NCBI GenBank assembly: GCA_003209655.1
Contig: QCPW01000004.1
Span: 1-64,000, forward strand
Direction: 5' to 3'
Origin: Prochlorococcus sp. AG-442-M23
Lineage (GTDB): Bacteria; Cyanobacteriota; Cyanobacteriia; PCC-6307; Cyanobiaceae
DNA length: 64,000 nucleotides
Shown here: positions 20,483 through 29,966 of the stretch, piece by piece
Layout: the number at the start of each line of letters is the position of its first letter
How positions within the stretch are numbered: position 1 is the first letter of the stretch
Translations under genes and position numbers: made by a program
Notes under the pieces: model-generated
Told to the model about the DNA's origin: nothing
Seen by the model: only the letters and a program-made list of their open reading frames with translations
Databases searched by the model: none

Positions 20483-20622
20483 TATTTCAATATACTTTAT
20501 CTACATTAAGTATAATTTGAATTTAAATACGCTGCATATAGTGTAATTTTACTTAAAAAAGATACTTAGAAAAAAAATATTTTAAATTTTACTTTTCAAA
20601 AAAAACATCAGAATTGGAAATT

Positions 20623-20636
20623 GTTACCGTTGATAC
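20623..20636 (+). promoter_or_regulatory. Possible NtcA site upstream of ntcA (one mismatch)
   Basis: The sequence is GTT, eight bases, TAC, one change from the GTA-N8-TAC consensus. It lies 48 bases before the chosen ntcA start, between ntcA and the divergent CobO-like gene. ntcA is known to be autoregulated in other cyanobacteria. No ideally spaced -10 follows: the nearest TATTTT is only four bases downstream. The assignment is weak. Confidence 0.35.
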
Positions 20637-20684
20637 AAGATATTTTTATCTGCCTCCTTAAATTTTTTAATATTGAAGATATTT

Positions 20685-21419
20685 ATGTTACCTGCTTCTA
20701 GAGGATTCAGCCGGTTACCTACTCAACCGTCAGGACAAAATATTATTAATACCGTTGGGGAACGTTTCCCAATTAATAGAACCTTAATGGAAGTTATAAA
20801 GGGCCTTGAAGGTGCTAGCACAGAAATGGTTGAGAGATCTAAAACAATATTTTTTCCTGGAGATCCTGCTGAAAGAGTTTACTTAATAAGAAGAGGAGCC
20901 GTTAGATTATCAAGAGTTTACGAATCAGGAGAAGAGATCACTGTTGCATTATTGAGGGAAAATAGCCTCTTTGGCGTTTTATCTCTTTTGACGGGACACA
21001 GATCTGATCGTTTTTATCATGCAATAGCTTTCACAAGAGTTGAGATGATTACAGCTCCTGCTAATTCTGTTTTGAGAGCAATTGAAGCAGATGCATCAGT
21101 TGGCCTATTACTTTTACAAGGACTTTCAAGTAGGATTCTACAAACAGAAACAATGATAGAAACTCTCACACACAGAGATATGTCATCTCGCTTAGTAAGT
21201 TTTTTGATGGTTTTGTGTCGAGATTTTGGAGTAGCTAGTGAAAAAGGCATTACCATAGATTTGAGACTTTCTCATCAAGCTATAGCTGAAGCAATAGGTT
21301 CCACAAGAGTTACAATTACAAGATTATTAGGAGATTTGAAGGATTCAGGGTTACTAACTATTGAAAGGAAAAAAATAACAGTTTTTGATCCAATAGCACT
21401 TGCAAAAAGATTTAATTAA
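20685..21419 (+). CDS. ntcA: Global nitrogen regulator NtcA
   Basis: CRP-family transcription factor activated by 2-oxoglutarate and PipX that turns on nitrogen-scavenging genes when ammonium is low. I choose ATG 20685 ([10 protein letters not shown], 244 residues) over the TTG four codons upstream. The cyclic-nucleotide-binding-like effector domain ([21 protein letters not shown] is its core, abbreviated) is followed by a dimerisation helix. The winged helix-turn-helix [20 protein letters not shown] is the GTA-N8-TAC reader. A matching perfect site stands before amt1 at 34.5 kb. The gene appears monocistronic. Confidence 0.96.
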   Translation: MLPASRGFSRLPTQPSGQNIINTVGERFPINRTLMEVIKGLEGASTEMVERSKTIFFPGDPAERVYLIRRGAVRLSRVYESGEEITVALLRENSLFGVLSLLTGHRSDRFYHAIAFTRVEMITAPANSVLRAIEADASVGLLLLQGLSSRILQTETMIETLTHRDMSSRLVSFLMVLCRDFGVASEKGITIDLRLSHQAIAEAIGSTRVTITRLLGDLKDSGLLTIERKKITVFDPIALAKRFN

Positions 21420-21478
21420 TTATTAATTAATACATTAATTATCTATTATATTATTAATAATTAAATAAAAAAAATATT

Positions 21479-22450
21479 TTGTCTGGCTGGCTTTTCATTT
21501 TCTTTTTATTACTACTTGGAGGTTTGATTTCAACATTAGGTGACTTATTAGGTTCCAAGATTGGTAAAGCTAGATTTAGTGTTTTAAAGTTAAGGCCCAA
21601 AAAAACGGCAATATTAATCACAATTTTGACTGGTAGCTTGATAAGCGCTTCATCATTGTTTTTAATGATATTAGTAAATAGGCAGTTGAGAGTAGGACTT
21701 TTTAAGTTAGGCGATTTACAGAAAAAACTTCAGGAAAGTAAACAAATTTTGATACCATTAGAAAAAGAGAGAGCAAAACTAGAAAAGAAAATAAAAGCAA
21801 AGGAGAGTGAATTTAAACAATTAGAAGGTAATATAATTGCATTAAGGAGTGGAAAATTTGTAATAAGAAGTGGCCAATCTTTAATTATTTCAGAGATTAC
21901 TTCTTCTAGCCAAGAAGATACTAAATCTCAAATAGAAGAAATTATTATCAATGCAAATAAATACGTTTACAACATAGTGAAACCGAGAGGTAAAGAGGTC
22001 CGAAATTTATTGTTGTTAAGAAAAAATCATATTGAGGAGATTCAAAATACCATCTCAAAGGGCGGTAATTGGATCATTAATATAAAATCTGTAAGGAATG
22101 TGTTAATCGGGGAAAATTTTGTTTATGCTTTCCCTGAGCTAACTAAAAATAAAGTAATAGTTAAGAAAGGTGAAACAATCACAAAAATTGATTTCAAACA
22201 AGAAAACTTTAATAAAAAAGATTTTGGTAATAAGATAAATTTCTTACTTTCTTCTAGTTTAGCTGAAGTTAAAAGAAGAGGTTCACTTACTAATGAAATT
22301 AAATTGAGAAGCGATTCAGTAAACGAATTAAGAGACTTCTTAAATAAAAAAGATAAAACTAATTTTGAATTAGAAGCGGTTTCTTTAAGAAATAGTAAGA
22401 CTATTCAACCTGTACTTGTTGAATTAAACATAAATTATCCAAAATCTTAA
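21479..22450 (+). CDS. DUF3084-like membrane-anchored coiled-coil protein
   Basis: A 323-residue protein starting at TTG 21479. Two hydrophobic segments (about 3-21 and 42-65) flank the conserved loop GDLLGSKIGKARFSVLKLRP. A charged coiled coil (about 75-120, with many E, K and Q) and a mixed alpha/beta C-terminal domain follow. The arrangement matches the cyanobacterial DUF3084 family, of unknown function. The next gene starts immediately after its stop (TAA then ATG), so they are almost surely co-translated. Confidence 0.75.
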   Translation: MSGWLFIFFLLLLGGLISTLGDLLGSKIGKARFSVLKLRPKKTAILITILTGSLISASSLFLMILVNRQLRVGLFKLGDLQKKLQESKQILIPLEKERAKLEKKIKAKESEFKQLEGNIIALRSGKFVIRSGQSLIISEITSSSQEDTKSQIEEIIINANKYVYNIVKPRGKEVRNLLLLRKNHIEEIQNTISKGGNWIINIKSVRNVLIGENFVYAFPELTKNKVIVKKGETITKIDFKQENFNKKDFGNKINFLLSSSLAEVKRRGSLTNEIKLRSDSVNELRDFLNKKDKTNFELEAVSLRNSKTIQPVLVELNINYPKS

Positions 22451-22888
22451 ATGTCTAGAGTTATCAGTATTGATCCTGGCATATCAAAATGCGGAATAGT
22501 CGTAGCTGACATAAGAGAAAAAAAAGTTTATGAAGCAGTAGTTATCAAGAGCAATTTACTTTTTAAATACGTTAAAAACAAATCTAAGAATGAAAAAAAT
22601 CTTCAATTTCTTATTGGTAACGGAACTAGTAGTACAAATTACATAAAGAATTTGAATCGGATGGTATCTAATTTGATAATCGCTGAAGAAAAAAATTCAA
22701 CTTATAGAGCAAAGCAAAGATACTTTGAAATTTTCCCTGTATTTGGAATAAAGTGTTTTTTACCAAGAGAAATATTTATTTTGAATAAAAATTTAGATGC
22801 ATTAGCAGCATTAATTATTATGGAGGATTACTTCCAAATGGAATTTGAATTTAACAAAAAAATTGATACTAAAACTTGGCTGAAATAG
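22451..22888 (+). CDS. RuvC/YqgF-fold putative nuclease
   Basis: A 145-residue protein of the RNase H-like superfamily. The first strand is RVISIDPGISKCGIVVAD, with the catalytic-type Asp in DPG. A second strand reads LIGNGTSSTN, a mid acidic position is IIAEEKNSTYRAKQRYFE, and the C-terminal helix has NLDALAALIIMEDY. This order resembles Holliday-junction resolvase RuvC and YqgF pre-16S rRNA nucleases. The protein is probably a cyanobacterial branch of that group; its substrate is unknown. It overlaps the convergent DUF3146-like gene by 20 bases. Confidence 0.65.
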   Translation: MSRVISIDPGISKCGIVVADIREKKVYEAVVIKSNLLFKYVKNKSKNEKNLQFLIGNGTSSTNYIKNLNRMVSNLIIAEEKNSTYRAKQRYFEIFPVFGIKCFLPREIFILNKNLDALAALIIMEDYFQMEFEFNKKIDTKTWLK

Positions 22889-23126
22889 TAAATCTATATT
22901 CATTTCCACTTTCGAGCTCATAATCTTTCTTTAAAAGGAATCTCAATAATGCGTCTTCGATTAATGCTCTTCCCAAAGGTGGATTTACAAATAAGGTGCC
23001 TTTACCAAATGACCATATAAATTGCCATTTAAAATCGCTTGCTTCCACAACTCCTTTTAATTCTTTTTTAAGGAAACAATACTCCTTTATACTCACATAA
23101 GCTATTGTTTCAGGTTTTGCTTTCAT
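22869..23126 (-). CDS. Small cyanobacterial protein, DUF3146-like
   Basis: An 85-residue soluble protein. The core EASDFKWQFIWSFGKGTLFV, PPLGRALIEDALLRFLLKKD and the ending YELESGNEYRFTISAKF correspond to what I recall of the cyanobacterial DUF3146 family. Function is unknown. It follows pth on the same strand with three bases between them, so it is probably expressed with pth, and overlaps the end of the RuvC-fold gene. Confidence 0.75.
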   Translation of the reverse strand: MKAKPETIAYVSIKEYCFLKKELKGVVEASDFKWQFIWSFGKGTLFVNPPLGRALIEDALLRFLLKKDYELESGNEYRFTISAKF

Positions 23127-23129
23127 TTA

Positions 23130-23738
23130 TTAATTCTTTTCTGAATGGAAAGAATTTAGTTCACCAATAATATAATCTTCATTTTTGTTATCTAATTCTT
23201 CTAGTGATCCTATTACATGATGATAAACTTTTTCTAAAGTAATATTCTCCTGGGAAGATATATTTCCTAAGACATGCGAAATAGTATTGAAGTTTTTGTT
23301 TTTTGAATTAAAAGGAGGCGAACCTATACCAATTTTTATTCTATTGAAATTGTCAGTATTTAATTTATTTATTATATCTTTAAGACCATTATGTCCTCCA
23401 GAACTCCCTTTTTTTCTAAATCTAATTTTACCTAGAGGTAGATCTATATCGTCTACTATTATGAAAAGCTGATCCAGATTGATTTTATACCAATCTACTA
23501 TTGCCTTTACAGCATCTCCACTATTATTCATATATGTATCAGGCATAAATAATCTAAAAATAGAGTTATTTATTTTGAATTCTGTATACTTACTTTTAAA
23601 CTTATTTTTTAAAATAAACTTGGCATTATATTTTTTTGAAAAAATTTCTAGTAGTAGGAATCCTATATTATGCCGATTTTTGATATATTCTTTCCCGGGA
23701 TTACCTAACCCAACTATAAATATCTCATTATGATTCAT
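23130..23738 (-). CDS. pth: Peptidyl-tRNA hydrolase
   Basis: Recycles tRNA by cleaving peptidyl-tRNA released from stalled ribosomes. The 202 residues include FIVGLGNPGKEYIKNRHNIG (Asn and catalytic His), PDTYMNNSGDAV and the DDIDLPLGKIRFRKKG and SSGGHNGLKDI loops. All catalytic positions of the bacterial Pth family are visible and the length is standard. The 187-base gap to psbH holds nothing I can identify. Confidence 0.96.
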   Translation of the reverse strand: MNHNEIFIVGLGNPGKEYIKNRHNIGFLLLEIFSKKYNAKFILKNKFKSKYTEFKINNSIFRLFMPDTYMNNSGDAVKAIVDWYKINLDQLFIIVDDIDLPLGKIRFRKKGSSGGHNGLKDIINKLNTDNFNRIKIGIGSPPFNSKNKNFNTISHVLGNISSQENITLEKVYHHVIGSLEELDNKNEDYIIGELNSFHSEKN

Positions 23739-23925
23739 AATTTAAATTTTATATCTAAATTTTTAAAATATAATTTTCAAATTATAGATATAGAAACTCA
23801 GAAAAAGATCACCAATGTGTTTGTAAACACAAATTATTTGAGTTGTTAACTAATAGAACTAAAATATTAGAATGTTTAAAAATTTCTTATACAGTAAAAT
23901 AGATTTTTTTAAAAATTGGATATAT

Positions 23926-24126
23926 CTAATTACCATTCCAATCCACTGAGAAACCTTGAAGGAGTAGTGATTGATTATAAATTTGTAGAAGGATAACTAG
24001 GAAAACTAATAAAAGTAAACCTATGACAGTCATAATAGGAACAGCTCCCCATCCTGGGACAACTTTTCCTTGCCCTGAGTTTCCAATAGCCTTCAAAAGA
24101 GTTCCTAATGCAGTTTTTTGGCCCAT
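23926..24126 (-). CDS. psbH: Photosystem II protein PsbH
   Basis: Single-span thylakoid subunit of the photosystem II core, near CP47 and the QB side. The 66 residues start [20 protein letters not shown], then KVVPGWG, one membrane segment (about 29-49) and a short lumenal tail ending in QGFSVDWNG. This is the cyanobacterial form, lacking the long phosphorylated N-terminus of plants. It is divergent from psbN with 79 bases between the start codons, which must carry both promoters. Confidence 0.97.
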   Translation of the reverse strand: MGQKTALGTLLKAIGNSGQGKVVPGWGAVPIMTVIGLLLLVFLVILLQIYNQSLLLQGFSVDWNGN

Positions 24127-24205
24127 AGTAATTTCTCTAAATCAAATATATTTCGTTATTGTATAAGAACTAATACATAAATTGTTAACAAACTAACCAA
24201 AATTG

Positions 24206-24358
24206 ATGCAAACTTTATCATCCGCACCAGATCCGGCTGTTTCTGTAGCAGTTACAATCCTTTCTTTACTATTAGCTTTAACAGGCTTCGGTCTATGGAC
24301 AGCATTTGGTCCTAAGGCGGCAAAGCTTACTGATCCTTGGGATGATCATGATGATTAA
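24206..24358 (+). CDS. psbN: PsbN, photosystem II assembly protein
   Basis: A 50-residue single-span protein (MQTLSSAPDPAVSVAVTILS start, then LTGFGLWTAFGPKAAKLTDP and an acidic DDHDD end). PsbN is needed for assembly and repair of photosystem II rather than being a stable subunit. It is encoded opposite psbH, the arrangement also seen in plastids. The ATG at 24206 gives the family's N-terminus. Confidence 0.95.
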   Translation: MQTLSSAPDPAVSVAVTILSLLLALTGFGLWTAFGPKAAKLTDPWDDHDD

Positions 24359-24379
24359 TTTTTCATTTGATATTAATTT

Positions 24380-24431
24380 AGGTTTATAAAGTATTTCAAA
24401 ATTTTCCAAAAATACAAAAAGTAAACCTTTT
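24380..24431 (+). terminator. Possible terminator hairpin after psbN
   Basis: AGGTTTA at 24380-24386 pairs with TAAACCT at 24422-24428, and inside it GTATTT (24391-24396) pairs with AAATAC (24410-24415), with a short T run following. It lies 21 bases past the psbN stop and before the psbI leader. The stem is AT-rich with an internal loop, so it may be only a weak terminator or a 3'-end stabiliser. Confidence 0.4.
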
Positions 24432-24487
24432 ATCATAAATTAAATATAAATTTAATAGGATGTAATCCTGTTAGCACACAAAATACT

Positions 24488-24616
24488 ATGCTTGCTCTTA
24501 AAATTTCTGTTTACACAATTGTTTTTTTCTTTGTTGGAATATTTTTATTTGGATTTCTTGCAAGTGATCCTACAAGAACCCCAAATAGAAAAGATTTAGA
24601 AAGTCCTCAAGATTAA
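24488..24616 (+). CDS. psbI: Photosystem II reaction centre protein PsbI
   Basis: A 42-residue single-span subunit next to D1 in the photosystem II reaction centre. It starts [20 protein letters not shown] and, after the membrane segment, has [20 protein letters not shown], the conserved PsbI tail. Length is usual. A small hairpin, AGGAT-GTA-ATCCT (24457-24469), lies in its leader 19 bases upstream. Confidence 0.96.
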
Positions 24617-24644
24617 TTTTTGTATTTATAAGCTGTTCAGTATT

Positions 24645-26648
24645 TTGAATATCAAAAATTTTATAAAATTTATATCTCTTTTTTGTGCATTAATAAACTT
24701 TACCCCTTCAGGACAAGCAATAGAACTTATCTCAGATGAGGAAAAGAAAAATCTAAACAAGAATATTGCTCTTGATAAGCAATTTTATGAAAAAAAAGTT
24801 CCAAAACCAATTTCATACGAAAAATATAAAAATAACTCTATAAGAAACTCAAGAAGTAAAGACAGTGAAACAGTAATAATAAATCCTCCATCCCTCTTAG
24901 CAAATTTTACTGACAATAAAAAAGAGTTAGAAATTCAATCGGAGATACAATCTGAAGAAAATAATATTTTAAATGCAGAGGGTAATGTAATTGTTTCTTA
25001 TAAAGGAAATATTCTGAAAGCGGATAGTCTGATTTACGATAAAACCAAAAAGATAATAATTGCCAATGGAAATATTACTTTAAATATTGGGGAACAAATA
25101 TTCAAAATGGTTAGCTTAGAATATGATTTCAATAATAAAAAAGGGTATTTGTTAGATGTAAAAGGATTAATTAAGGCAGATAAACTTATTGAGGATTTAT
25201 TTTCTAATTTTGAAAATTTGGATATTAAAAAAAGTGAAATTTTAAAAGAGATCAAAAAAGATAAAGTTCGCTTTACACCAAATAGTCTTGAGAATTGGGT
25301 ATTTTTTACAGATAAGATACTAATTGATGGAAATAAATGGACTAGCGTCAAAACTACATTTACTAATGATTTGCTTGAATTAAAGCAAGTTAAGATTCAG
25401 GTTAATTCACTTGTAGCAGTCGCAAGAAAAGAAGAATTGAGGTTTAAATCTTCTGTAAACTTTTTGATTTTAGATGAAAAAATCAATATTCCCTTTTGGT
25501 TTGGAGATAGAACTTTAACTAAAGAAATTAAGTATGAAAGTAGATGGAAAATTGGATTTGATAATATTGATAAAGATGGACTTTATATTGGGAGACAACT
25601 CAAGTCAATAAATATATTTGATGATTTTACTCTTGATATAGAACCACAATTTTTAATTCAACGATCTTTTCAAGGTAATACAAAAAGTTTTGTGAATAAG
25701 GGAGATTCGATAACTGGAGACAAAGTTAGAAGAAATGCATCTTTAAAAGATTATTTTGCTTTAAATACTCAAATTAAGGGTCAAATTAACAAATGGGATT
25801 TAGAAATAGATCAGGAGAATAATTCTTTAGATCCTGAAAAATTTTCAGATGCTTTAAGATTAAAAACTAATTTAAGTAAGGATATTACTTTTTTAAATTC
25901 AAAATGGAATAAAAGCTTTTATGGCGTCTATAGAGATAGAGTTTGGAATGGTTCAATGGGTGAAACTGAAATTTATGCAGGGTATGGTTCTAAATTAGAA
26001 AAACAAAATTTTTGGGTACTTAATGGAATTAGTAATACTGAGGTATTTTCTTTAGGTTTGGCACATTTCAAAGGAGAAGCCTTAAATAGTAAAAATTTGG
26101 ATAAAACCACAAAAGCTAATTTCTTTTATTCGTTAGAAAATAATTTTCCTATTACTGTTGATGAATCTTCAAATATATTTGTTGATAGTACATATAATTA
26201 TATTCCAAAGCCAATCAAGAAAGGACTTAGCTTTAATACAAAATTAGAATTATCATATTCTTATTATGGTTCTGGAAATAATCAAAAGTACTTGGGTTTA
26301 GGTGCTGGACCAGAATTTGTATTTGGTGATTTCAAAAAAAAATCTTTTGACTATACAAGGATTAGTTTTTTACCTTTTTACAAAATAAAAAGTGGAGATA
26401 GTTTGTTTAAATTTGACCAGGTTTATGATAAGTTCACCTTAGATATTGCTTTTGACCAACAGTTATTTGGGCCTCTTATTTTAAGAAATACTGCAACTTT
26501 AAAAGTATCTCGAGCAAAAGATTATGTTGATTTCATAAATTCTAAAATTTCAATAAATTGGAAAAAAAGATCCTATGAATTTGGAATCTTTTATCAACCT
26601 CATAATGAAGCTGGGGGCATTTCTTTTTCTTTATTTGGCTTTGAATAG
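24645..26648 (+). CDS. OstA/LptD-like outer-membrane protein (DUF3769 type)
   Basis: A 667-residue secreted protein with start TTG 24645, a hydrophobic signal sequence (residues about 5-25) and an OstA/LptA-like repeat region (NILNAEGNVIVSYKGNILKA, about residue 105 onward). A long C-terminal half of alternating beta strands is consistent with an outer-membrane barrel and ends in the aromatic FSLFGFE. The architecture matches the cyanobacterial LptD-like DUF3769 proteins, thought to act in lipopolysaccharide export. Sequence similarity to proteobacterial LptD is low, so the function is inferred. It is only 28 bases after psbI. Confidence 0.7.
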   Translation: MNIKNFIKFISLFCALINFTPSGQAIELISDEEKKNLNKNIALDKQFYEKKVPKPISYEKYKNNSIRNSRSKDSETVIINPPSLLANFTDNKKELEIQSEIQSEENNILNAEGNVIVSYKGNILKADSLIYDKTKKIIIANGNITLNIGEQIFKMVSLEYDFNNKKGYLLDVKGLIKADKLIEDLFSNFENLDIKKSEILKEIKKDKVRFTPNSLENWVFFTDKILIDGNKWTSVKTTFTNDLLELKQVKIQVNSLVAVARKEELRFKSSVNFLILDEKINIPFWFGDRTLTKEIKYESRWKIGFDNIDKDGLYIGRQLKSINIFDDFTLDIEPQFLIQRSFQGNTKSFVNKGDSITGDKVRRNASLKDYFALNTQIKGQINKWDLEIDQENNSLDPEKFSDALRLKTNLSKDITFLNSKWNKSFYGVYRDRVWNGSMGETEIYAGYGSKLEKQNFWVLNGISNTEVFSLGLAHFKGEALNSKNLDKTTKANFFYSLENNFPITVDESSNIFVDSTYNYIPKPIKKGLSFNTKLELSYSYYGSGNNQKYLGLGAGPEFVFGDFKKKSFDYTRISFLPFYKIKSGDSLFKFDQVYDKFTLDIAFDQQLFGPLILRNTATLKVSRAKDYVDFINSKISINWKKRSYEFGIFYQPHNEAGGISFSLFGFE

Positions 26649-26651
26649 ATA

Positions 26652-27272
26652 TTAGATACTAGAATTAAATTTTATGTAAGGTAAATCATTTAATTTCTTT
26701 TCAATCAAATCATTATTTTCAATTAATTTTGAAGTGGTATCCCATTCACCAGATAAAAACATTTTTCTTGAAGTTTTTTTTATTTCCAGATTAAACTTTA
26801 AATCTCTTGACGATGCTGTTGATTTGAAAAGATCAATCTCAAAAAATAAATCTTTATTTTCTAAATGCTTTTGGATAATTGTTATTGATTTCTTAGAAAG
26901 TGTAAAACATGGAATGCCAATGGCAATACAGTTACTATAAAAAATATCTGCGAAACTTTCTCCAATAATTGCTTTAATTCCCCATCTCATTAATGCTTGT
27001 GGAGCATGTTCTCTGCTTGAACCACATCCAAAATTGCAATTAACAATAAGTATCGAGGCGTCCTTATTATCATCCAAATCAAATGGGTGGTCTCCTTTTA
27101 AAGCTTTGCGATCATCATCAAAGACAAATTGGCCTAAAGAATCAAAATTAATACATTTTAAAAAACGAGCGGGAATGATTCTGTCAGTATCAATATCATC
27201 TCCAATTAATGAAATACATTTACCATTTATTTTGGAAAAACCTCCTGAAGGAGGTTTGAATTGATTGTTCAT
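26652..27272 (-). CDS. leuD: 3-isopropylmalate dehydratase small subunit
   Basis: Swivel-domain subunit that with LeuC isomerises 2- to 3-isopropylmalate in leucine synthesis. The 206 residues show [15 protein letters not shown] and [17 protein letters not shown], both defining for LeuD. The start overlaps the leuC stop by four bases, so translation is coupled. It is the last gene of the glyA-cinA-leuC-leuD run. Confidence 0.96.
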   Translation of the reverse strand: MNNQFKPPSGGFSKINGKCISLIGDDIDTDRIIPARFLKCINFDSLGQFVFDDDRKALKGDHPFDLDDNKDASILIVNCNFGCGSSREHAPQALMRWGIKAIIGESFADIFYSNCIAIGIPCFTLSKKSITIIQKHLENKDLFFEIDLFKSTASSRDLKFNLEIKKTSRKMFLSGEWDTTSKLIENNDLIEKKLNDLPYIKFNSSI

Positions 27273-28678
27273 TTTCTAAGAAAATCCCTAACATCAGTTA
27301 CTTTCCCTTTTATAGCTGCGACAGCTACCATTGCAGGGCTCATTAAGAGTGTTCTACCATTTGGAGATCCTTGTCTCCCTTTGAAATTTCTATTACTAGA
27401 ACTTGCACTTACTTGATTACCAATTAATTTGTCCGAATTCATAGCTAAACACATTGAACATCCTGGCTCTCTCCACTGAAAACCAGCATTCATAAATACC
27501 TTATCAAGTCCCTCCTCTTTTGCTTCTTTTGCAACCCTCTCAGATCCTGGAACTACAAAAGCTTTAATATGTTTTGCTATTTTATGATTTTTTAATACTT
27601 GAGCGGCAACTCTAAGGTCACTAATTCTTCCATTTGTACAACTACCAATAAAACATACATCTATAGGTATATCTTTAATTGGTTGTCCAGGCTTGAAACC
27701 CATATACTCGTATGCTTCACCCGCGATAAACTGATCGTTTGGGTCTATTTCTTCTAATGTAGGTATTTTTTGATTAACTCCAATACTTTGACCTGGAGTA
27801 ATTCCCCAGGTAACTGTAGGCTCTACTTTTGCGGCATCTATTTTTACAACATCATCATAAATTGAATTCTCATCGCTTTGTAATGATTCCCACCACTTGA
27901 TAGCCTTATCCCAATTTTTATTGGGAGGCGAGCATAGTTTACCCTTTATGTAACTAAAGGTTTTTTCATCGGGATTTATATAACCGCATCTTGCTCCTCC
28001 TTCAATTGACATATTGCATATAGTCATCCTCTCTTCCATTGATAGTGCACTTATAGCTGGGCCAGCAAATTCGTAGGCATAACCTACTCCTGCTTTTACT
28101 CCAAGATAATTTATTATATGTAGTACTAAATCTTTCGCATAAGTTCCGTTAGATAATTTATTTTCACACCAAATTTGCCTAACTTTGAGTTTATTCATAG
28201 CTATTGTTTGACTTGCAAGAATATCTCTTACTTGACTAGTGCCAATGCCAAAAGCAATTGAGCCAAATGCTCCATGAGTTGATGTATGAGAATCTCCACA
28301 AGCTATAGTCATGCCGGGCTGTGTTAATCCCAGTTCTGGGGCAACTACATGTACAATTCCTTGCTTACCACTACCAATATTGAAAAATTTAATTTTATTG
28401 TCGAAACAATTCTTTTCTAGAGTATCAATCATTTGTTCTGCCAAATTATCTTGAAAAGGTCTGCTTTGATTATCTGTTGGCACGATATGATCAACTGTTG
28501 CAACAGTTCTACTAGGAAACTTCACCTTTAAATTTTTATCTTTTAAAGCTCCGAATGCTTGTGGGCTAGTAACTTCATGAATAAGGTGTAGCCCGATAAA
28601 TATTTGATCCGTGCCACCTGGAAGATTTGCAACTTTGTGTAATTCCCACACTTTATCAAATAAGGTATTTTGACTCAA
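27269..28678 (-). CDS. leuC: 3-isopropylmalate dehydratase large subunit
   Basis: Aconitase-family subunit carrying a 4Fe-4S cluster; with LeuD it isomerises isopropylmalate. The 469 residues include [27 protein letters not shown] and the cluster cysteines in [14 protein letters not shown] and GCSMCLAMN. It follows cinA with 13 bases between and overlaps leuD by four. Confidence 0.97.
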   Translation of the reverse strand: MSQNTLFDKVWELHKVANLPGGTDQIFIGLHLIHEVTSPQAFGALKDKNLKVKFPSRTVATVDHIVPTDNQSRPFQDNLAEQMIDTLEKNCFDNKIKFFNIGSGKQGIVHVVAPELGLTQPGMTIACGDSHTSTHGAFGSIAFGIGTSQVRDILASQTIAMNKLKVRQIWCENKLSNGTYAKDLVLHIINYLGVKAGVGYAYEFAGPAISALSMEERMTICNMSIEGGARCGYINPDEKTFSYIKGKLCSPPNKNWDKAIKWWESLQSDENSIYDDVVKIDAAKVEPTVTWGITPGQSIGVNQKIPTLEEIDPNDQFIAGEAYEYMGFKPGQPIKDIPIDVCFIGSCTNGRISDLRVAAQVLKNHKIAKHIKAFVVPGSERVAKEAKEEGLDKVFMNAGFQWREPGCSMCLAMNSDKLIGNQVSASSSNRNFKGRQGSPNGRTLLMSPAMVAVAAIKGKVTDVRDFLRK

Positions 28679-28691
28679 TTTGAAAAAAAAG

Positions 28692-29966
28692 TTAATTACT
28701 ATTAGATAATAAGATTAATCTAAGACTGTTTAAACACACATTTACACTTAGTCTTTGAATTTCAACTCTATTTCTAGTTGAGCTAAATATTTTTTTGATA
28801 TTAGTTATTTGATGATTTGGTCCAGCAATTGATATATAAACCAATCCAACTGGTTTTTCTTTACAACCTCCATTGGGACCCGCAATTCCACTAATTGCGA
28901 TAGACCAATCAGATTTTAGTTTCTCTCTTACATTAATTGCCATTGATTTAGCAACCTCTTTGGAGACAGCGCCATATTTTTTTAGGTGATCTTCTTGAAT
29001 ATTTAGTAATGATATTTTAACTGAATTACTGTAGGAAATAATACTACCTTTAAAAACTTTAGATGAGCCTGATATTGATGTCATTGATGAAGATAGTAAA
29101 CCACCTGTACAGGATTCAGCAAAAACAATAGTTTCGTTTCTCTTTTCTAATTCTTTTATTAAAACGCTAGGAAGAGTATCATGATTTTCTCCAAAAATAA
29201 ATTTTGGAAACTCTTTTTTTAATTTTTCTTTTACAGGTTTAATTAAATTATTTGCTTCTACTTCACTTTTCGCTTTTGCTGTGATTCTGATTTTAACCTC
29301 TCCTAAGTTTGCATATGGAGCAACAGTTGGGTTTTTAAGATTTAGAAGATCATTAATCTTTTCCGCAACGCTGGATTCTCCAATTCCTGAGAATTTAAGA
29401 GTATTTGAAAAGAACGAATAACCATCAGAAAATTTGTTCGTAATAAATTTAAATGCAGTCTCTTCCCACATAGCTTTCATTTCACTTGGTACACCTGGGA
29501 AAGTGAGAATGGTAAATCCTTTTATTGGTTCCCATATCATTCCTGGTGCAGTGCCCCTAGGGTTATTAATTATTTGTGCATTTTTCGGGAAGTAACATTG
29601 TTTACGTAAGCTTGAAGAATTTTTCTGCAGATTTGAGTTTGACATTTTTTGTTTAATTTCATCCCATAAATGAGACCTTTCAAAAAGAGATTCATTAAAT
29701 GATTTGGCTATTGCTTCAGTAGTTAAGTCATCTGGTGTAGGTCCCAAGCCACCCGTTGTAATAAGAAGATTACTTCTTGTCGATATTTCTTGAATTACTT
29801 TTATGATTCGATCATTGTTATCTCCTACTGTTGATTGTCTAAAGTGATATAGGCCTATTTGAGATAACTGCTCAGAAATCCATTGAGCGTTTGTATTTAC
29901 AATATTCCCTAAAAGTAGCTCTGTTCCGATAGAAAGAATTTCAACTCCCTTGGAATTTGGAGTCAT
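28692..29966 (-). CDS. cinA: CinA-family protein (competence/damage-inducible, NMN deamidase-type)
   Basis: Two-domain protein of 424 residues. The N-terminal MoCF-like domain has [20 protein letters not shown] and [13 protein letters not shown]; the C-terminal CinA/PncC domain has [19 protein letters not shown] and [10 protein letters not shown]. PncC-type domains deamidate nicotinamide mononucleotide to recycle NAD, and the N-terminal domain resembles COG1058 pyrophosphatases. A role in natural competence cannot be inferred from the name. Its start overlaps the glyA stop by four bases. Confidence 0.93.
   Translation of the reverse strand: MTPNSKGVEILSIGTELLLGNIVNTNAQWISEQLSQIGLYHFRQSTVGDNNDRIIKVIQEISTRSNLLITTGGLGPTPDDLTTEAIAKSFNESLFERSHLWDEIKQKMSNSNLQKNSSSLRKQCYFPKNAQIINNPRGTAPGMIWEPIKGFTILTFPGVPSEMKAMWEETAFKFITNKFSDGYSFFSNTLKFSGIGESSVAEKINDLLNLKNPTVAPYANLGEVKIRITAKAKSEVEANNLIKPVKEKLKKEFPKFIFGENHDTLPSVLIKELEKRNETIVFAESCTGGLLSSSMTSISGSSKVFKGSIISYSNSVKISLLNIQEDHLKKYGAVSKEVAKSMAINVREKLKSDWSIAISGIAGPNGGCKEKPVGLVYISIAGPNHQITNIKKIFSSTRNRVEIQRLSVNVCLNSLRLILLSNSN

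Noticed and set aside
21410-21470. Repeated TTAATTA palindromes after ntcA
   Set aside because: Simple AT-rich repetition without a stable stem or T run; not a terminator or repeat element.
23871-23948. 25-codon ORF between pth and psbH
   Set aside because: Too short, overlaps the psbH end on the other strand, no features.
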